Shown: positions 8,179-17,674, counted from the stretch's first letter. The stretch: DNA of 64,000 bases from Polaromonas sp. JS666 (GCF_000013865.1 NC_007948.1:4579001-4643000); one strand, 5' to 3'. Numbers and translations: made by a program. Notes: generated from the sequence alone by a model not told the origin.

Positions 8179-10260
8179 TCATGATGTCAACGGCGCCAGC
8201 TGAGACAGCTGCGGCTTAGAAATGACCTCGCGCACAACACTCGCGACACCCTGAGGCGTAAATCCGAAGTGATTGAATAGCACTTCGGCGGGAGCCGACT
8301 CCCCGTAGGTATCTATTGCGACTACAGCAGAACAACCGTATTTCCACCAGCCGTGCGAAACACCCATTTCAACCGCAATTCGCGGCAACCTGCTGGGTAA
8401 CACCAGGGACTTATAGTGCGAGCTTTGTTTATCAAATGTCGTCGTGCTCGGCATGGAGACGACCCTGGTCAAAATCCCGGCGTCTGCTAGCAATACTTGC
8501 GCGCGTAAGGCAAGCTGGACTTCTGAACCAGTAGCAATCAGTACTGCCTCCAAGGGCCTGCCGACTCCAGTCTCTGGTGGGTCTTTAAGGACGTAGCCAC
8601 CTTTGCAAACGTCATCTGTCTCAGTTTTGGGCTGAAATTTGAGGGACTGCCGACTAAGAAGCAACGCCGTAGGCTGAGATTTATTCTGAAGCGCCACCGC
8701 CCACGCAACTGTCGCCTCGACAGTGTCTGCGGGGCGCCACACGTCAAGGTTTGGGATTAAGCGCAGGCTTGCGGCATGTTCTACCGGTTGGTGGGTGGGT
8801 CCATCCTCACCGAGGCCTATCGAGTCGTGAGTGAACACGTGAATGACTCGCAGCTTCATGAGCGCGGCCATTCGCAAAGCGTTGCGACTGTAATCACTGA
8901 ACGTTAAAAAAGTCCCGCCGTAAGGTATGTGCCCGCCATGCAGCGCAATCCCATTCATGATAGATGCCATGCCGAACTCACGGACGCCATAGTTAATATG
9001 TCGGCCAGGTACTTCCACCCCTTTGCCGTTGGAGCAAGCTTCAACCTGTCCATCTGTTTTGAAGCGCAAGCTACTCGTAGACTTGGTGTTTGTAAGATTT
9101 GAACTGGTGAGATCCGCTGAACCTCCCAGCATCTCAGGTAACTTTGCAGTAAATTCTTCCAATGCCAATTGGGACGCTCTGCGGGAAGCGACGCTATCGG
9201 CCCGGTTGCAAGATTTTTCGATGGCCTCATGGGCCAGTTTCCCAAAAGCGTTCGGCAGATCTCCGCGCATCCGCCGGTACAGCTCAGCACCTAAATCAGG
9301 ATATATGGCTTCATAGGAGGCGAATTGCGCGTCCCAAAGGGATTCCGCCGTATGGCCTTTATCTCTAGCATTCCATGCTGCATAGACATCGGCTGGGATG
9401 TGGAACGGTTTATCTGTCCATTCCATAGCGTCACGGGTCAACTGTATTTCTTCGGCGCCCAATGGTTCGCCATGAACTTTTGGTGTATTGGCTCGGTTGG
9501 GCGAGTATTTTCCGATTTGCGTCTTGCAGATAATTAATGTCGGTTGGGTGTTCGACCGCCGTGCACACCGGATAGTTTCCGCCACGAGTTCACCATCGTG
9601 GCCGTCGATGGGGCCAAGAACATTCCACCCGTATGCAGCGAACCGCGCAGCTGTGTCTTCAGGAAACCATGGTTCTACCTTGCCATCAATCGAGATTCCG
9701 TTATCGTCGTATAGCGCGACTAGTTTGTTGAGCTTCCACGCGCCGGCTAAAGCTGCCACTTCGTGACTAATGCCTTCCATCAAGCAACCGTCGCCAAGAA
9801 AGACGTACGTGTTGTGATCGATAACGGTGTATCCCGGTCGATTAAATTCATTTGCCAATAGCTTCTCGGACAATGCCATACCGACCGCATTACCAAGACC
9901 TTGCCCTAGCGGCCCGGTTGTGGTTTCGATGCCTGGGGTAATGCCGAGCTCTGGATGACCCGGAGTTTTGCTGTGGATCTGCCGGAAGTTCTTTATATCT
10001 TCGATAGAAAGTTCGTAGCCAGTCAGATGCAGAACAGCATAAAGGAGCGCTGACGCATGGCCGTTGGATAACACAAATCGGTCGCGATTGAACCAGTTTG
10101 GATTGCTCGGGTTGTGCTTTAGATGACGAGTCCATAAGGCAGCCGCCATGTCAGCCATGCCCATGGGTGCGCCTGGATGGCCCGAGTTGGCGCGCTCCAC
10201 GGCGTCGATAGCGAGCGCCCGTATTGCATTGGCCATAAGAGAGAGGGATGAAGCAGTCAT
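8179..10260 (-). CDS. tkt: Transketolase
   Basis: A 693-residue thiamine-diphosphate enzyme of the pentose phosphate and Calvin-type pathways that moves two-carbon units between ketoses and aldoses. RANSGHPGAPMGMADMA is the N-terminal signature, GDGCLMEGISHEVAALAG the ThDP/Mg region, and GLGEDGPTHQPVEHAASLR the second transketolase signature. Length is normal for the family. It lies 77 bases downstream of the transaldolase gene on the same strand, at the end of a run that begins with an ABC importer at 16.5 kb. This suggests it serves sugar-phosphate use from imported substrate and may not be the housekeeping copy. Whether another tkt exists elsewhere cannot be seen. Confidence 0.95.
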   Translation of the reverse strand: MTASSLSLMANAIRALAIDAVERANSGHPGAPMGMADMAAALWTRHLKHNPSNPNWFNRDRFVLSNGHASALLYAVLHLTGYELSIEDIKNFRQIHSKTPGHPELGITPGIETTTGPLGQGLGNAVGMALSEKLLANEFNRPGYTVIDHNTYVFLGDGCLMEGISHEVAALAGAWKLNKLVALYDDNGISIDGKVEPWFPEDTAARFAAYGWNVLGPIDGHDGELVAETIRCARRSNTQPTLIICKTQIGKYSPNRANTPKVHGEPLGAEEIQLTRDAMEWTDKPFHIPADVYAAWNARDKGHTAESLWDAQFASYEAIYPDLGAELYRRMRGDLPNAFGKLAHEAIEKSCNRADSVASRRASQLALEEFTAKLPEMLGGSADLTSSNLTNTKSTSSLRFKTDGQVEACSNGKGVEVPGRHINYGVREFGMASIMNGIALHGGHIPYGGTFLTFSDYSRNALRMAALMKLRVIHVFTHDSIGLGEDGPTHQPVEHAASLRLIPNLDVWRPADTVEATVAWAVALQNKSQPTALLLSRQSLKFQPKTETDDVCKGGYVLKDPPETGVGRPLEAVLIATGSEVQLALRAQVLLADAGILTRVVSMPSTTTFDKQSSHYKSLVLPSRLPRIAVEMGVSHGWWKYGCSAVVAIDTYGESAPAEVLFNHFGFTPQGVASVVREVISKPQLSQLAPLTS

Positions 10261-10337
10261 TGTCGGTTGCCTGAGGTTCAGTAAGATTTTTATTGGGCAG
10301 CTGCAGTGCTATTGCAGATCCTTGGCAATCCGCCTGC

Positions 10338-11300
10338 TCATGCGGGGACGGAAGTAGTGCCGGCAATAATCTGTTCAAGTGCCTGAAGATCTCTACAAAA
10401 CAGGCGGATTCCCTCCGCCAGCTTCTCGGTCACCATGGCATCTTCATTCATTGCAAAGCGGAAGCTTGCTTCGTCGCAAGCCAGCGGCGCTAGCGCTACG
10501 TCGTCCGCATCACTCGCGGCGAGATGAATACTGCAAGGCTCATCATGGGACTCAAGTTGCGCCAGAAGCTGCGGGCTGATCGTTAGCAGATCGCAACCAG
10601 CCAAACTACGGATTTGGTGGAGGTTTCTGAAGCTAGCGCCCATTACTTCCGTCGGGATTGCAAACTTTTTGTAGTAATGGAATATCTGACGGACAACCTG
10701 CACGCCTGGATCGGTCACCCCCAAGCCCTCGCCTTCGTTCCAAGCTGCCCCCGCTTGCTTGCGGTGCCAGTCGTATATTCGACCGACAAATGGGGAGATG
10801 AGTTTTACCTTTGCCTGGCTGCAAGCGACCGCCTGGGTTAGCGAGAACAGAAGCGTCAGATTCGTATGAATACCTCGGCTCTCAAGCTGGGCCGCGGCCT
10901 GGATGCCTTCCCACGTCGAGGCAATTTTGATCAGCACTCGCTCTGGCGCGATGCCGTTAGCCTCGTACAAGGCGATGATTCTCTCTGCGCGAGCCACGGT
11001 GGCGTTGGCATCAAAGCTTAAGCGTGGATCGATCTCGGTTGATACCCGTCCCGGGACCAACTTGAGGATTTCGCAACCGAATCGAACCAGTAGCTGATCC
11101 ATGACGAGGTCGAGCGGTTGTTTTTTTTCAGCACTGACTGTTGAATCCAACAAGCTTCGATATTCTTGCTGCTGGACTGCCTTCAGAATTAACGATGGGT
11201 TGGTTGTCGCATCTGTTGGTCGAAAGCGTGATATCTCATTGAAATCTCCGGTATCGACAACGACAGTAGTAAATTGCCTGAGTGATTCGAGCTGATTCAT
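10338..11300 (-). CDS. tal: Transaldolase
   Basis: A 320-residue class I transaldolase (TalB-like) that transfers a dihydroxyacetone unit from sedoheptulose 7-phosphate to glyceraldehyde 3-phosphate. [13 protein letters not shown] is the N-terminal signature, and [16 protein letters not shown] contains the Schiff-base lysine, about residue 125, compared with Lys132 in E. coli TalB. Length is normal. With tkt downstream it forms a two-gene non-oxidative pentose phosphate unit. The upstream neighbours encode solute-binding and transport proteins, so import and the sugar-phosphate shuffle may be linked. Confidence 0.95.
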   Translation of the reverse strand: MNQLESLRQFTTVVVDTGDFNEISRFRPTDATTNPSLILKAVQQQEYRSLLDSTVSAEKKQPLDLVMDQLLVRFGCEILKLVPGRVSTEIDPRLSFDANATVARAERIIALYEANGIAPERVLIKIASTWEGIQAAAQLESRGIHTNLTLLFSLTQAVACSQAKVKLISPFVGRIYDWHRKQAGAAWNEGEGLGVTDPGVQVVRQIFHYYKKFAIPTEVMGASFRNLHQIRSLAGCDLLTISPQLLAQLESHDEPCSIHLAASDADDVALAPLACDEASFRFAMNEDAMVTEKLAEGIRLFCRDLQALEQIIAGTTSVPA

Positions 11301-11394
11301 GGTGACACTTTGAAGATATAGGTCCGGGAAATAGCGCAGCCCCGCAACTGACGACGCATATCCTCAGCCAATGACCTGGGAGTTGAAAGAAATG

Positions 11395-12327
11395 CTAGTC
11401 CGGAAGGTGGCCGTACGCGTAGTCGGTGTACACGTCGGTTGGGGTCTTCCATGTATCTCGCAGAAGGTAGGAGATCGGAGTTTTGAGATCAACCACGCTG
11501 TCAGGAAGTGGGGAGTTAAACCACTGCTCATGCGCCCTCTGAATAAGGCCTGATGCGATCAATGTTTTGATTTCACGCGTGACAAGAGTCCGAAGCCTTT
11601 CATCATCTTTGCGATAAGCAAGTGCCTTCGGACGAAGCGAGTAGGTTTTTGGAAGCGTGGTGAACTGCGCTTGGTCTTTGGTCAGATTTCGAATGCCAAA
11701 GAGGGTAGCGTCATCGGCGAAGAGAGCCTGGGCTTGCCCAGTTGTCAAGACTTCTGTCGCCGCCTTGGCAGTCCGTGCAACCACGACGTCGGCGGTAACA
11801 CCCGTTTGCCCGAGCACATGACGGAGCATGGCTTCATTACCCGATTGGGTAGTGGTCACCACCTTCATTCCAGAAAGCGTGCCAATTTCGGCAATGGAAG
11901 CGGCCTTTGGAACCAGGAGCCGCGTTCCTGCAAGGTATATGGGAATGGAAAAGGCAATTACCTTCTGGGATTGAGCAGTAACGGTTGAGTCACCACAATC
12001 CAAGTCGATCAACCCGTCCATCAAAGCCGAATTTCGCTCGTTGGGTCCTATCGGAATCCAGACGATTTGCATTTCTGGTTGCCTAATCTCTTTGGCTATG
12101 GCCGCCGCAAGATGCTTGCATAGGTCTATCGCGTAGCCAATCGGTTGTCCGGTGTTTCCCAGATACGAAAAGGGAATGCTTCCACTGCGATGTCCAAGAT
12201 GCAGAGCTTTACTCACTCTGACTTTGTCAAGCGTATCGGCTTCAACTGTCCAGCTGCCGGCGCATAAAAACAGTGCCACGGCGAGCGAAACTATGCGTCT
12301 CGACATACAAGCCATGCTGCGACCCAT
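11395..12327 (-). CDS. ABC transporter substrate-binding protein, family 3 (amino-acid type)
   Basis: Up to 310 residues with a signal peptide (RRIVSLAVALFLCAGSW) and the family 3 fold: GSIPFSYLGNTGQPIGYAID is the usual ligand-entry segment. Such proteins bind amino acids or related small solutes such as glutamate, aspartate or cystine. Start codons at 12327, 12315 and 12306 are in frame; the signal peptide works from any of them. The gene overlaps the end of the LOG-like gene upstream. No family 3 permease or ATPase lies nearby. It therefore either shares the importer at 12.8-16.5 kb, which already has its own binding protein, or works with proteins encoded elsewhere. Confidence 0.82.
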   Translation of the reverse strand: MGRSMACMSRRIVSLAVALFLCAGSWTVEADTLDKVRVSKALHLGHRSGSIPFSYLGNTGQPIGYAIDLCKHLAAAIAKEIRQPEMQIVWIPIGPNERNSALMDGLIDLDCGDSTVTAQSQKVIAFSIPIYLAGTRLLVPKAASIAEIGTLSGMKVVTTTQSGNEAMLRHVLGQTGVTADVVVARTAKAATEVLTTGQAQALFADDATLFGIRNLTKDQAQFTTLPKTYSLRPKALAYRKDDERLRTLVTREIKTLIASGLIQRAHEQWFNSPLPDSVVDLKTPISYLLRDTWKTPTDVYTDYAYGHLPD

Positions 12328-12848
12328 TCGAGGAGTTGATCAATATCTCGCGCGGTCTGTACGCCTGGCAGCTGGATATCTTCGTACAACGAGAACACCG
12401 TCTTCTCCCATTTCAATCCCAGCGCCATCTCGGAAATCGTGCCCATACCACCACCGATGGCGACCAGGCAAATACTGCTGCGGGCAATTAGCGCGTTTCT
12501 CATCTCACCTATGCCGGTTGGAATTGCTACGCTGAGATAACGATTAGCGCACCGAGTATCTTCTTCGGGAAGAATTCCGATAGTTACGCCGCCAGCCTCA
12601 AATGCTCCCCTTGAAGCGGCTTCCATGACCCCGCCACGCCCACCGGAGACAACGGCCATCCCTGCTCGACCCAGCAAAGAGGCGATCCGATACGCTGCTT
12701 CGCATTCACGAGTCCCACCGTCACCCGGACCAATAATTCCCACAGGCTGGATACAGCGCTTCGGACTTCGCTGGATCGCTGAGAGTCGCCCAAGCAACTC
12801 AATGACTCGCGTCGAGCATGCTTCGCTCGCGCTTACTTGTGATGACAT
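12291..12848 (-). CDS. LOG-family-like Rossmann protein (TIGR00725 type)
   Basis: About 185 residues with GIIGPGDGG near the N terminus, VSGGRGGVMEAASRGAFEAG and AIGGGMGTISEMALGLKW, the glycine-rich motifs of the lysine-decarboxylase-like/LOG superfamily. Members of the LOG branch cleave nucleotide 5'-monophosphates to free base and ribose 5-phosphate. The TIGR00725 branch has no proven function. AGGAG stands seven bases before the ATG at 12848. The gene overlaps the permease before it by about 50 bases and the binding-protein gene after it, so it is embedded in the operon. A ribose-phosphate-releasing activity would feed tal and tkt downstream, but that is inference. Confidence 0.75.
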   Translation of the reverse strand: MSSQVSASEACSTRVIELLGRLSAIQRSPKRCIQPVGIIGPGDGGTRECEAAYRIASLLGRAGMAVVSGGRGGVMEAASRGAFEAGGVTIGILPEEDTRCANRYLSVAIPTGIGEMRNALIARSSICLVAIGGGMGTISEMALGLKWEKTVFSLYEDIQLPGVQTARDIDQLLEWVAAWLVCRDA

Positions 12849-13620
12849 CACCGACTCCTAAAACAATAAGGCAAATCGCCATCAAGACCAGCGACATGGC
12901 AGCCGCAGCAGGGAAGTCTGAGCCACCATCGCTCACCTTCGAAAGCAACATCAAGGGAAGTATGTTCAGCTGAGTGCCGACCAAAGCCAGGGCTGTCCCG
13001 TACGTACCCATCGCCAGGGCGGCCACCATGCAAGCTGAGGCCAGGACAGTTGGCGCGACTTCAGGGATGACCGTGTCGACAAATGCTCGAAATTTCGAAG
13101 CCCCCAAGGTGCGCGCAGCTAGCAAAGGCCGCTCGTCAAAATTTGCGAACACAGGATAGAGCGAGAGCGCCACACGAGGTATCAGGTAATAGGCGTATGC
13201 AAAGCCCAGACCGGAGACCGTGTAAATCCAACCGCCGACGCGAGCGGGATCCGCTCCTAGGAATGCTAGGATCTGCGTAACAAAACCGGCACGTCCGAAA
13301 GCCAGGATGAACCCGTAAGCGATCACCAAACCGGAGAATGCCAGTGGTAGTCCCAACAGCATCATCATCCACTGACGACGCCGCTCAGGCTGCCGCGCCA
13401 GCTCGATAGCGATTGCCGTACCCACTACGGCGGACAATCCGCCGGCAAGTAATCCAAGCACGATCGTGTTGCGCGTAGCGGCCAGGAACAGGTTGTCCGA
13501 AAATATTCTCGAGAACGCGGTTCCGCCGTCTGTCATTGCCTCTGGCACCAGTGCTGCCAAGGGTAGGAAAAAGAAGGCCAGCATGAACAGCCATGCGGGC
13601 CAAGCGCCATATCGCTTCAT
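12799..13620 (-). CDS. ABC transporter permease (ferric/phosphonate/spermidine type)
   Basis: An integral membrane protein of about 273 residues with six predicted membrane segments, beginning WPAWLFMLAFFFLPLAALVP. The EAA-type coupling loop lies around AARTLGASKFRAFVDTVIPE. It is the first of two separate permeases in the operon; the second is at 15774-16538. The arrangement with ATPase and family 1 binding protein is that of PhnSTUV (2-aminoethylphosphonate) or AfuABC/FbpABC systems. The ATG at 13620 is taken; a TTG two codons earlier is also in frame. Confidence 0.85.
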   Translation of the reverse strand: MKRYGAWPAWLFMLAFFFLPLAALVPEAMTDGGTAFSRIFSDNLFLAATRNTIVLGLLAGGLSAVVGTAIAIELARQPERRRQWMMMLLGLPLAFSGLVIAYGFILAFGRAGFVTQILAFLGADPARVGGWIYTVSGLGFAYAYYLIPRVALSLYPVFANFDERPLLAARTLGASKFRAFVDTVIPEVAPTVLASACMVAALAMGTYGTALALVGTQLNILPLMLLSKVSDGGSDFPAAAAMSLVLMAICLIVLGVGDVITSKRERSMLDASH

Positions 13621-13641
13621 AGTCAAACCGCTTAAGGGTTA

Positions 13642-14721
13642 TTACTTGGTAAGAACAGCTTGTGCCCAAAGGCGGTCAATCTCCGCCTTGCGCTCGGACG
13701 CCTTTACAACATCAAGCGGGCGCAGCTGCGGTGCAGCCGGCATTTTTGCTTGAATGTCCGCGCTTAGCCGCACACCTGGGACCGAAGGACGAACGAATCC
13801 TTGAGCGAAGAGTCCTTGCCCCACTTCGCTCATGATGAAATTCAGCCAGAGCTTGCCGCTGTTCGGATTTGGGGCGTTCTTGACAAGACTAATGGCGTAA
13901 GGCGCGGCAACGCTCGCCTCCTTGGGAATGATGACTTCTAGGGCATCGCCCATACCATCCACGTGTTTCGCTTTGAGGCCATCGTTTTCATAGCTGATCC
14001 ACACAGGTATTTCACCTTTGAGGAACTTCGCATAAGGGGTGGTTCCCTCGACGCGCTGCACATTACCTAGCGCATGGAGTTGCCCGAGATAATCAATCCC
14101 CGGCTTCACGTTATCCACCGATCCTCCAGTCGCGTATGCAGCGGCAAACACCATCACTTGGCCCACGCCTGTTGTCCGGGGATCAAGGTAAACAACTGAG
14201 TTCTTAAACTCCGGTTTAAGCAGGTCGGCCCAGCTGGTAGGGGAGTTTTTGACGAGTTTTTTATTCACCAGGAAGGCAATATTTAACGTGTGGATCGTGA
14301 ACCACTTGCCGCTCGCTTCTCGAAACACAGCCGGAAGCTTCTCAAAGTTAATCGGCTGAAATGGTGCGACGACATCCTTCTTCACTGCATCAACGGCTGA
14401 AGCGGCAAAATAGTAGGCAGTGTCTGCCTGAGGCCGGCGGCGCGTCTTCTCCAGGGCAACGACAGTTGCAGCAGAGCCCAGGTCGTTATAGGTGAGTTCG
14501 ACTTCTGGATAGCGCTTCTTGAACTCGCGGAACAGTGATTTCCAATTTGCCCATTCCGGCCCCGTGTCAAAAGAGACGACCAAGCCTTCTTTTTCCGCAG
14601 CTTCGTACAAGACTTTTTCACCCGGGTAGAGTTCGGGACCTTCGAATGAAAAAGCGCGGGTCACTCCAAATGAGCCCACTGCAGCAAAGCTGGCTGCTTT
14701 TATAAGATCTCTACGTTTCAT
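13642..14721 (-). CDS. ABC transporter substrate-binding protein, family 1 (Fbp/AfuA/PhnS type)
   Basis: A 359-residue periplasmic protein. Its N terminus MKRRDLIKAASFAAVGSFG has twin arginines followed by a hydrophobic stretch, so export by Tat is possible. GEKVLYEAAEKEGLVVSF and TTGVGQVMVFAAAYATGG are typical of the family 1 ferric-like group. Relatives bind ferric iron, 2-aminoethylphosphonate or, as AfuA does, hexose and heptose phosphates. AGGAG lies upstream of the ATG. It sits between the ATPase and the first permease. Given tal and tkt in the same run, a phosphorylated sugar is a candidate ligand, but binding residues cannot be judged from sequence alone. Confidence 0.88.
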   Translation of the reverse strand: MKRRDLIKAASFAAVGSFGVTRAFSFEGPELYPGEKVLYEAAEKEGLVVSFDTGPEWANWKSLFREFKKRYPEVELTYNDLGSAATVVALEKTRRRPQADTAYYFAASAVDAVKKDVVAPFQPINFEKLPAVFREASGKWFTIHTLNIAFLVNKKLVKNSPTSWADLLKPEFKNSVVYLDPRTTGVGQVMVFAAAYATGGSVDNVKPGIDYLGQLHALGNVQRVEGTTPYAKFLKGEIPVWISYENDGLKAKHVDGMGDALEVIIPKEASVAAPYAISLVKNAPNPNSGKLWLNFIMSEVGQGLFAQGFVRPSVPGVRLSADIQAKMPAAPQLRPLDVVKASERKAEIDRLWAQAVLTK

Positions 14722-14748
14722 GAATATCTCCTGTTGGTGGAAAAGCGA

Positions 14749-15777
14749 CTAGGTATCAAGCAAGCGAATATGCTTCGGTGAAATGGCAATCGACGCGGCA
14801 GCCAAATGGCGCGACTCGACCAGAAGCGGCTTAGGCGCATCTGGGATTTGGAAGTCATAGCGGAACATGGATCCAAGGTAGCGCTGAACGCCCACCGCAC
14901 CGGTCAGGCGATTCACGGTATCCACGGGCGGATCAGTATCGAAGTGCTCAGGGCGCATCAACGCAAATAGTTTTGCGCCGCGCGGCCTGCCGTTCGTGCC
15001 GACATGCAATTTGCAGAATCCGACATCAATGAGGTCCTTGTCGGCCACAACGGCCGGAAAGATAGTGGAAAGCCCTACAAATTCCGCGACCGCTTTGCTC
15101 TTTGGTGCTTCATATATTTCTTTCGGAGAGTCAAATTGCAGAAGCTTTCCGTCTTTCATGACAGCTACCCGATCAGCCATAGTCAGGGCCTCCTCTTGAT
15201 CGTGCGTGACCAAGAGGGTCGTCGCATTGAAGCGGCGCTGGATCGACTTGATTTGATCCCGCAGCTGTCCGCGAATGCTCGCGTCCAACGCGGACAGGGG
15301 TTCATCTAAAAGCAAAGCACTTGGATCGATCGCTAGGGCTCGCGCCAAAGCAACTCGCTGCTGCTGACCGCCAGATAGCTTCGTCACACTCCGGGAGTCA
15401 AAACCGTCCAATCCAACAAGTATTAGCAGATTTTTGGCCCGTTCTAAACGTTCAGCTTTCGGCACGTTGCGAAGCTTCAGTCCGTATGAGACATTTTCGG
15501 CAACGTTGAGGTGAGGAAATAGGGCATAGCTTTGAAACACCATACCCATATTTCGTCGATGAACTGCCATATGAGAAAGATCAGCACCATTCAGCAGAAT
15601 CGATCCAGAGTGCCCTGTAGTCAGTCCTGAAATCAGCTTGAGCAGTGTCGACTTACCAGACCCGCTAGGCCCTATAACCGCCACCAGTTCCCCAGACGCT
15701 ACATTGATTGAGATGTTTTCGACGCCATGGCTGGTGCCCGGATAGGAAAAGCCAACTTGCTCTAAGACTAGACTCAT
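14749..15777 (-). CDS. ABC transporter ATPase (PotA/FbpC type)
   Basis: About 342 residues. Walker A GPSGSGKST lies at residues 36-44, the signature LSGGQQQRVALARALA follows, then Walker B ALLLDEPLSALD and the H-loop VTHDQEEALTMADR. A C-terminal TOBE-like regulatory part follows. The chosen ATG at 15777 overlaps the stop of the permease upstream (ATGA), and the longer in-frame extension is not conserved in character. It powers the importer with the permeases at 15774-16538 and 12799-13620 and the binding protein at 13642-14721. Confidence 0.92.
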   Translation of the reverse strand: MSLVLEQVGFSYPGTSHGVENISINVASGELVAVIGPSGSGKSTLLKLISGLTTGHSGSILLNGADLSHMAVHRRNMGMVFQSYALFPHLNVAENVSYGLKLRNVPKAERLERAKNLLILVGLDGFDSRSVTKLSGGQQQRVALARALAIDPSALLLDEPLSALDASIRGQLRDQIKSIQRRFNATTLLVTHDQEEALTMADRVAVMKDGKLLQFDSPKEIYEAPKSKAVAEFVGLSTIFPAVVADKDLIDVGFCKLHVGTNGRPRGAKLFALMRPEHFDTDPPVDTVNRLTGAVGVQRYLGSMFRYDFQIPDAPKPLLVESRHLAAASIAISPKHIRLLDT

Positions 15778-16538
15778 GATTTTTTGACAACTGTTGAAGA
15801 AATGAATGCGGAGAAGCTGGCCAGCACCAACAAAATTACGGTAGCTGCACAAGCAAAACCCGTTGCGCCATAGAAGGCCTGCAGTAGCACGACTGGGTAG
15901 GTTCGATTCTGAAAACTCGTCAGTAAATTCGATAGCCCAAACTCACCGATGGAAATGGCAGCAACCATCACAAGACCACTTAGAAGGCTCTGGCGCAAGT
16001 TCGGTACGACGATTCCCGTGAACTGCTGCCAAGCAGAAGCACCCAGCGTTGCCGCGGCGTTCTCCAAGCGCTCGAGTCCAAGATGACGCAAATCCGAGAG
16101 CAACGTATTTGTTAAATACGGCAATGTGTGCACTGCATGCGCGGCAATCAGCAGTGGCATCGAGCCCAGCCATGGCGCGAGATCACTGTTGAAGACAATG
16201 ATGTATCCGAAGCCAAGAGTGATGGTTGGCACCGCCACCGGCATGGCGCTGACAATCTTTGCAGCGAAGCTACCTCGGTTCTTGGCACCGTGATAGAGGG
16301 AATAAGACAGCGGGACGGCGATCAATGCGTTAACTACGCAGGCACTGCCTGCAACCACAAGACTCGTGGTGAACGCCTTGCGAAAGGAGGTATCACTCCA
16401 CAGATCAAGATACCACTGCGACGTTATTCCGGTTGGCAGAAGTGAGTTGGTCCAGGAACCACCGACGCTGCCCACCATCAGGAGGGCGATGGGTAGCAGC
16501 AAATAGATTCCGTACACCACGGAAATCGATCGAATCAT
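15774..16538 (-). CDS. ABC transporter permease
   Basis: A 254-residue membrane protein starting MIRSISVVYGIYLLLPIALL, with about six membrane segments and the coupling loop around AAATLGASAWQQFTGIVVPN. It is the second permease of the importer and the first gene of the run that leads down to tkt. Translation of the ATPase is coupled through an ATGA overlap. The 150 bases before it are shared with the divergent LysR gene at 16690 and should contain both promoters. Confidence 0.87.
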   Translation of the reverse strand: MIRSISVVYGIYLLLPIALLMVGSVGGSWTNSLLPTGITSQWYLDLWSDTSFRKAFTTSLVVAGSACVVNALIAVPLSYSLYHGAKNRGSFAAKIVSAMPVAVPTITLGFGYIIVFNSDLAPWLGSMPLLIAAHAVHTLPYLTNTLLSDLRHLGLERLENAAATLGASAWQQFTGIVVPNLRQSLLSGLVMVAAISIGEFGLSNLLTSFQNRTYPVVLLQAFYGATGFACAATVILLVLASFSAFISSTVVKKS

Positions 16539-16689
16539 TTTTGTCTCCGCCTGTCAGGTTTCAAACCTGAACTGTTTTACGCTGAAGTCTTCCAGCAATG
16601 CTCGAATTCTAGGCTTCACCTCGCAGGCGACAAGTGAAAAATCTGCCTCAACTGTTGACGATTAGGAAAGTGTTTGTCATAGTGTGGAC

Positions 16690-17595
16690 ATGAAACGAGC
16701 ATGTCCCACAATCCAAGAATTGCTTGCTTTTGACGCTGTCGCTCGGCACGGCAGCCTGACCCGTGCCGCAGGCGCGCTGTGCGTTTCGGTTAGCGGCATC
16801 AGCAAACAGCTTGCCGGATTGGAAAGTTTTGTCGGACATCCGCTGCTCGAGAAACAGGGGCGTGGCGTCCAGTTGACCACCATTGGTCGTGAGTACTGGA
16901 CGAAAATTGGCCCGAGCTTGCGGACAATTGAGACGGCGAGCTTTGAGGCGAAGTCAGCAGGGTCCGGCGCTGGAGTGCTTTCGTTGGCGAGCGTGCCCAC
17001 GTTTTTGACTAAGTGGCTGATTCCGCGATTGGCTGACTTTCGTCGGCTTCATCCGGGTGTGACGTTCAGCTTCAGCCAGCATCTGGGTTCTACAGAGCCC
17101 CATCCTACTGAGATTGATGCTGCAATTCGCTACGGCTCAGCTGTGTGGCCGGGCGTAGAGAGCGAATACATTGCTGGTCGCGAGTTTGTCTGCGTATGCT
17201 CCACTGAGCATCTCCAAAGCAGGAGATGGACACCGAAAGAAGTGCTCAAACAAACGTTGCTACATCACGACCAAGCCCCTGCAGCATGGGCTCACTGGGC
17301 GGAGCGGCACGGTATCGACGACGTTCACACGCTCGCAGGTCCGAGATTTGCTCAATATTCGGCGCTAATACAAGCTGTTCTAAGCGGGCTTGGAATAGGC
17401 CTTGTCCCAAAAATCCTGATTGAAGAAGAACTCGCCGAGAAACGAGCGATTGCCCTGGGAGAAGTTGTCGTTATGGATCAGGGGCACTATCTGTGCTTTA
17501 TGCCAAATCGCCTGGATCGCCCGATTTTTGCGGCGTTTCGCACTTGGATACTGCAAGAGGGTAAAGGCAGCTTATCAAGTGATACAGCCCCCTAA
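16690..17595 (+). CDS. LysR-family transcriptional regulator (GcvA-like)
   Basis: A LysR protein of about 301 residues; IQELLAFDAVARHGSLTRAA and SVSGISKQLAGLES form the helix-turn-helix. The following FVGHPLLEKQGRGVQLTTIG and the ligand domain resemble the GcvA/AmpR subgroup. It is divergent from the importer-tal-tkt run at 16538 and is the natural candidate regulator. A GTG at 16684 is an alternative start two codons earlier. Confidence 0.87.
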   Translation: MKRACPTIQELLAFDAVARHGSLTRAAGALCVSVSGISKQLAGLESFVGHPLLEKQGRGVQLTTIGREYWTKIGPSLRTIETASFEAKSAGSGAGVLSLASVPTFLTKWLIPRLADFRRLHPGVTFSFSQHLGSTEPHPTEIDAAIRYGSAVWPGVESEYIAGREFVCVCSTEHLQSRRWTPKEVLKQTLLHHDQAPAAWAHWAERHGIDDVHTLAGPRFAQYSALIQAVLSGLGIGLVPKILIEEELAEKRAIALGEVVVMDQGHYLCFMPNRLDRPIFAAFRTWILQEGKGSLSSDTAP

Positions 17596-17636
17596 AAAGG
17601 GCGACCATGCTGTTGCTGTTGGGGTCTACTGACAGG

Positions 17637-17656
17637 GCTCTCGGCCTTACCTCTTC
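17637..17656. repeat. 20-base exact match to part of kbl
   Basis: This 20-base segment in the gap between the LysR gene and the dehydrogenase remnant is identical to positions 29267-29286 inside kbl, in the same orientation. In a 64 kb window such a match is unlikely by chance. It may be a scrap of a second kbl copy or of another gene end once located here. Nothing else in the 80-base gap looks coding. Confidence 0.4.
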
Positions 17657-17674
17657 CCTTCGTGTACGAATTAA

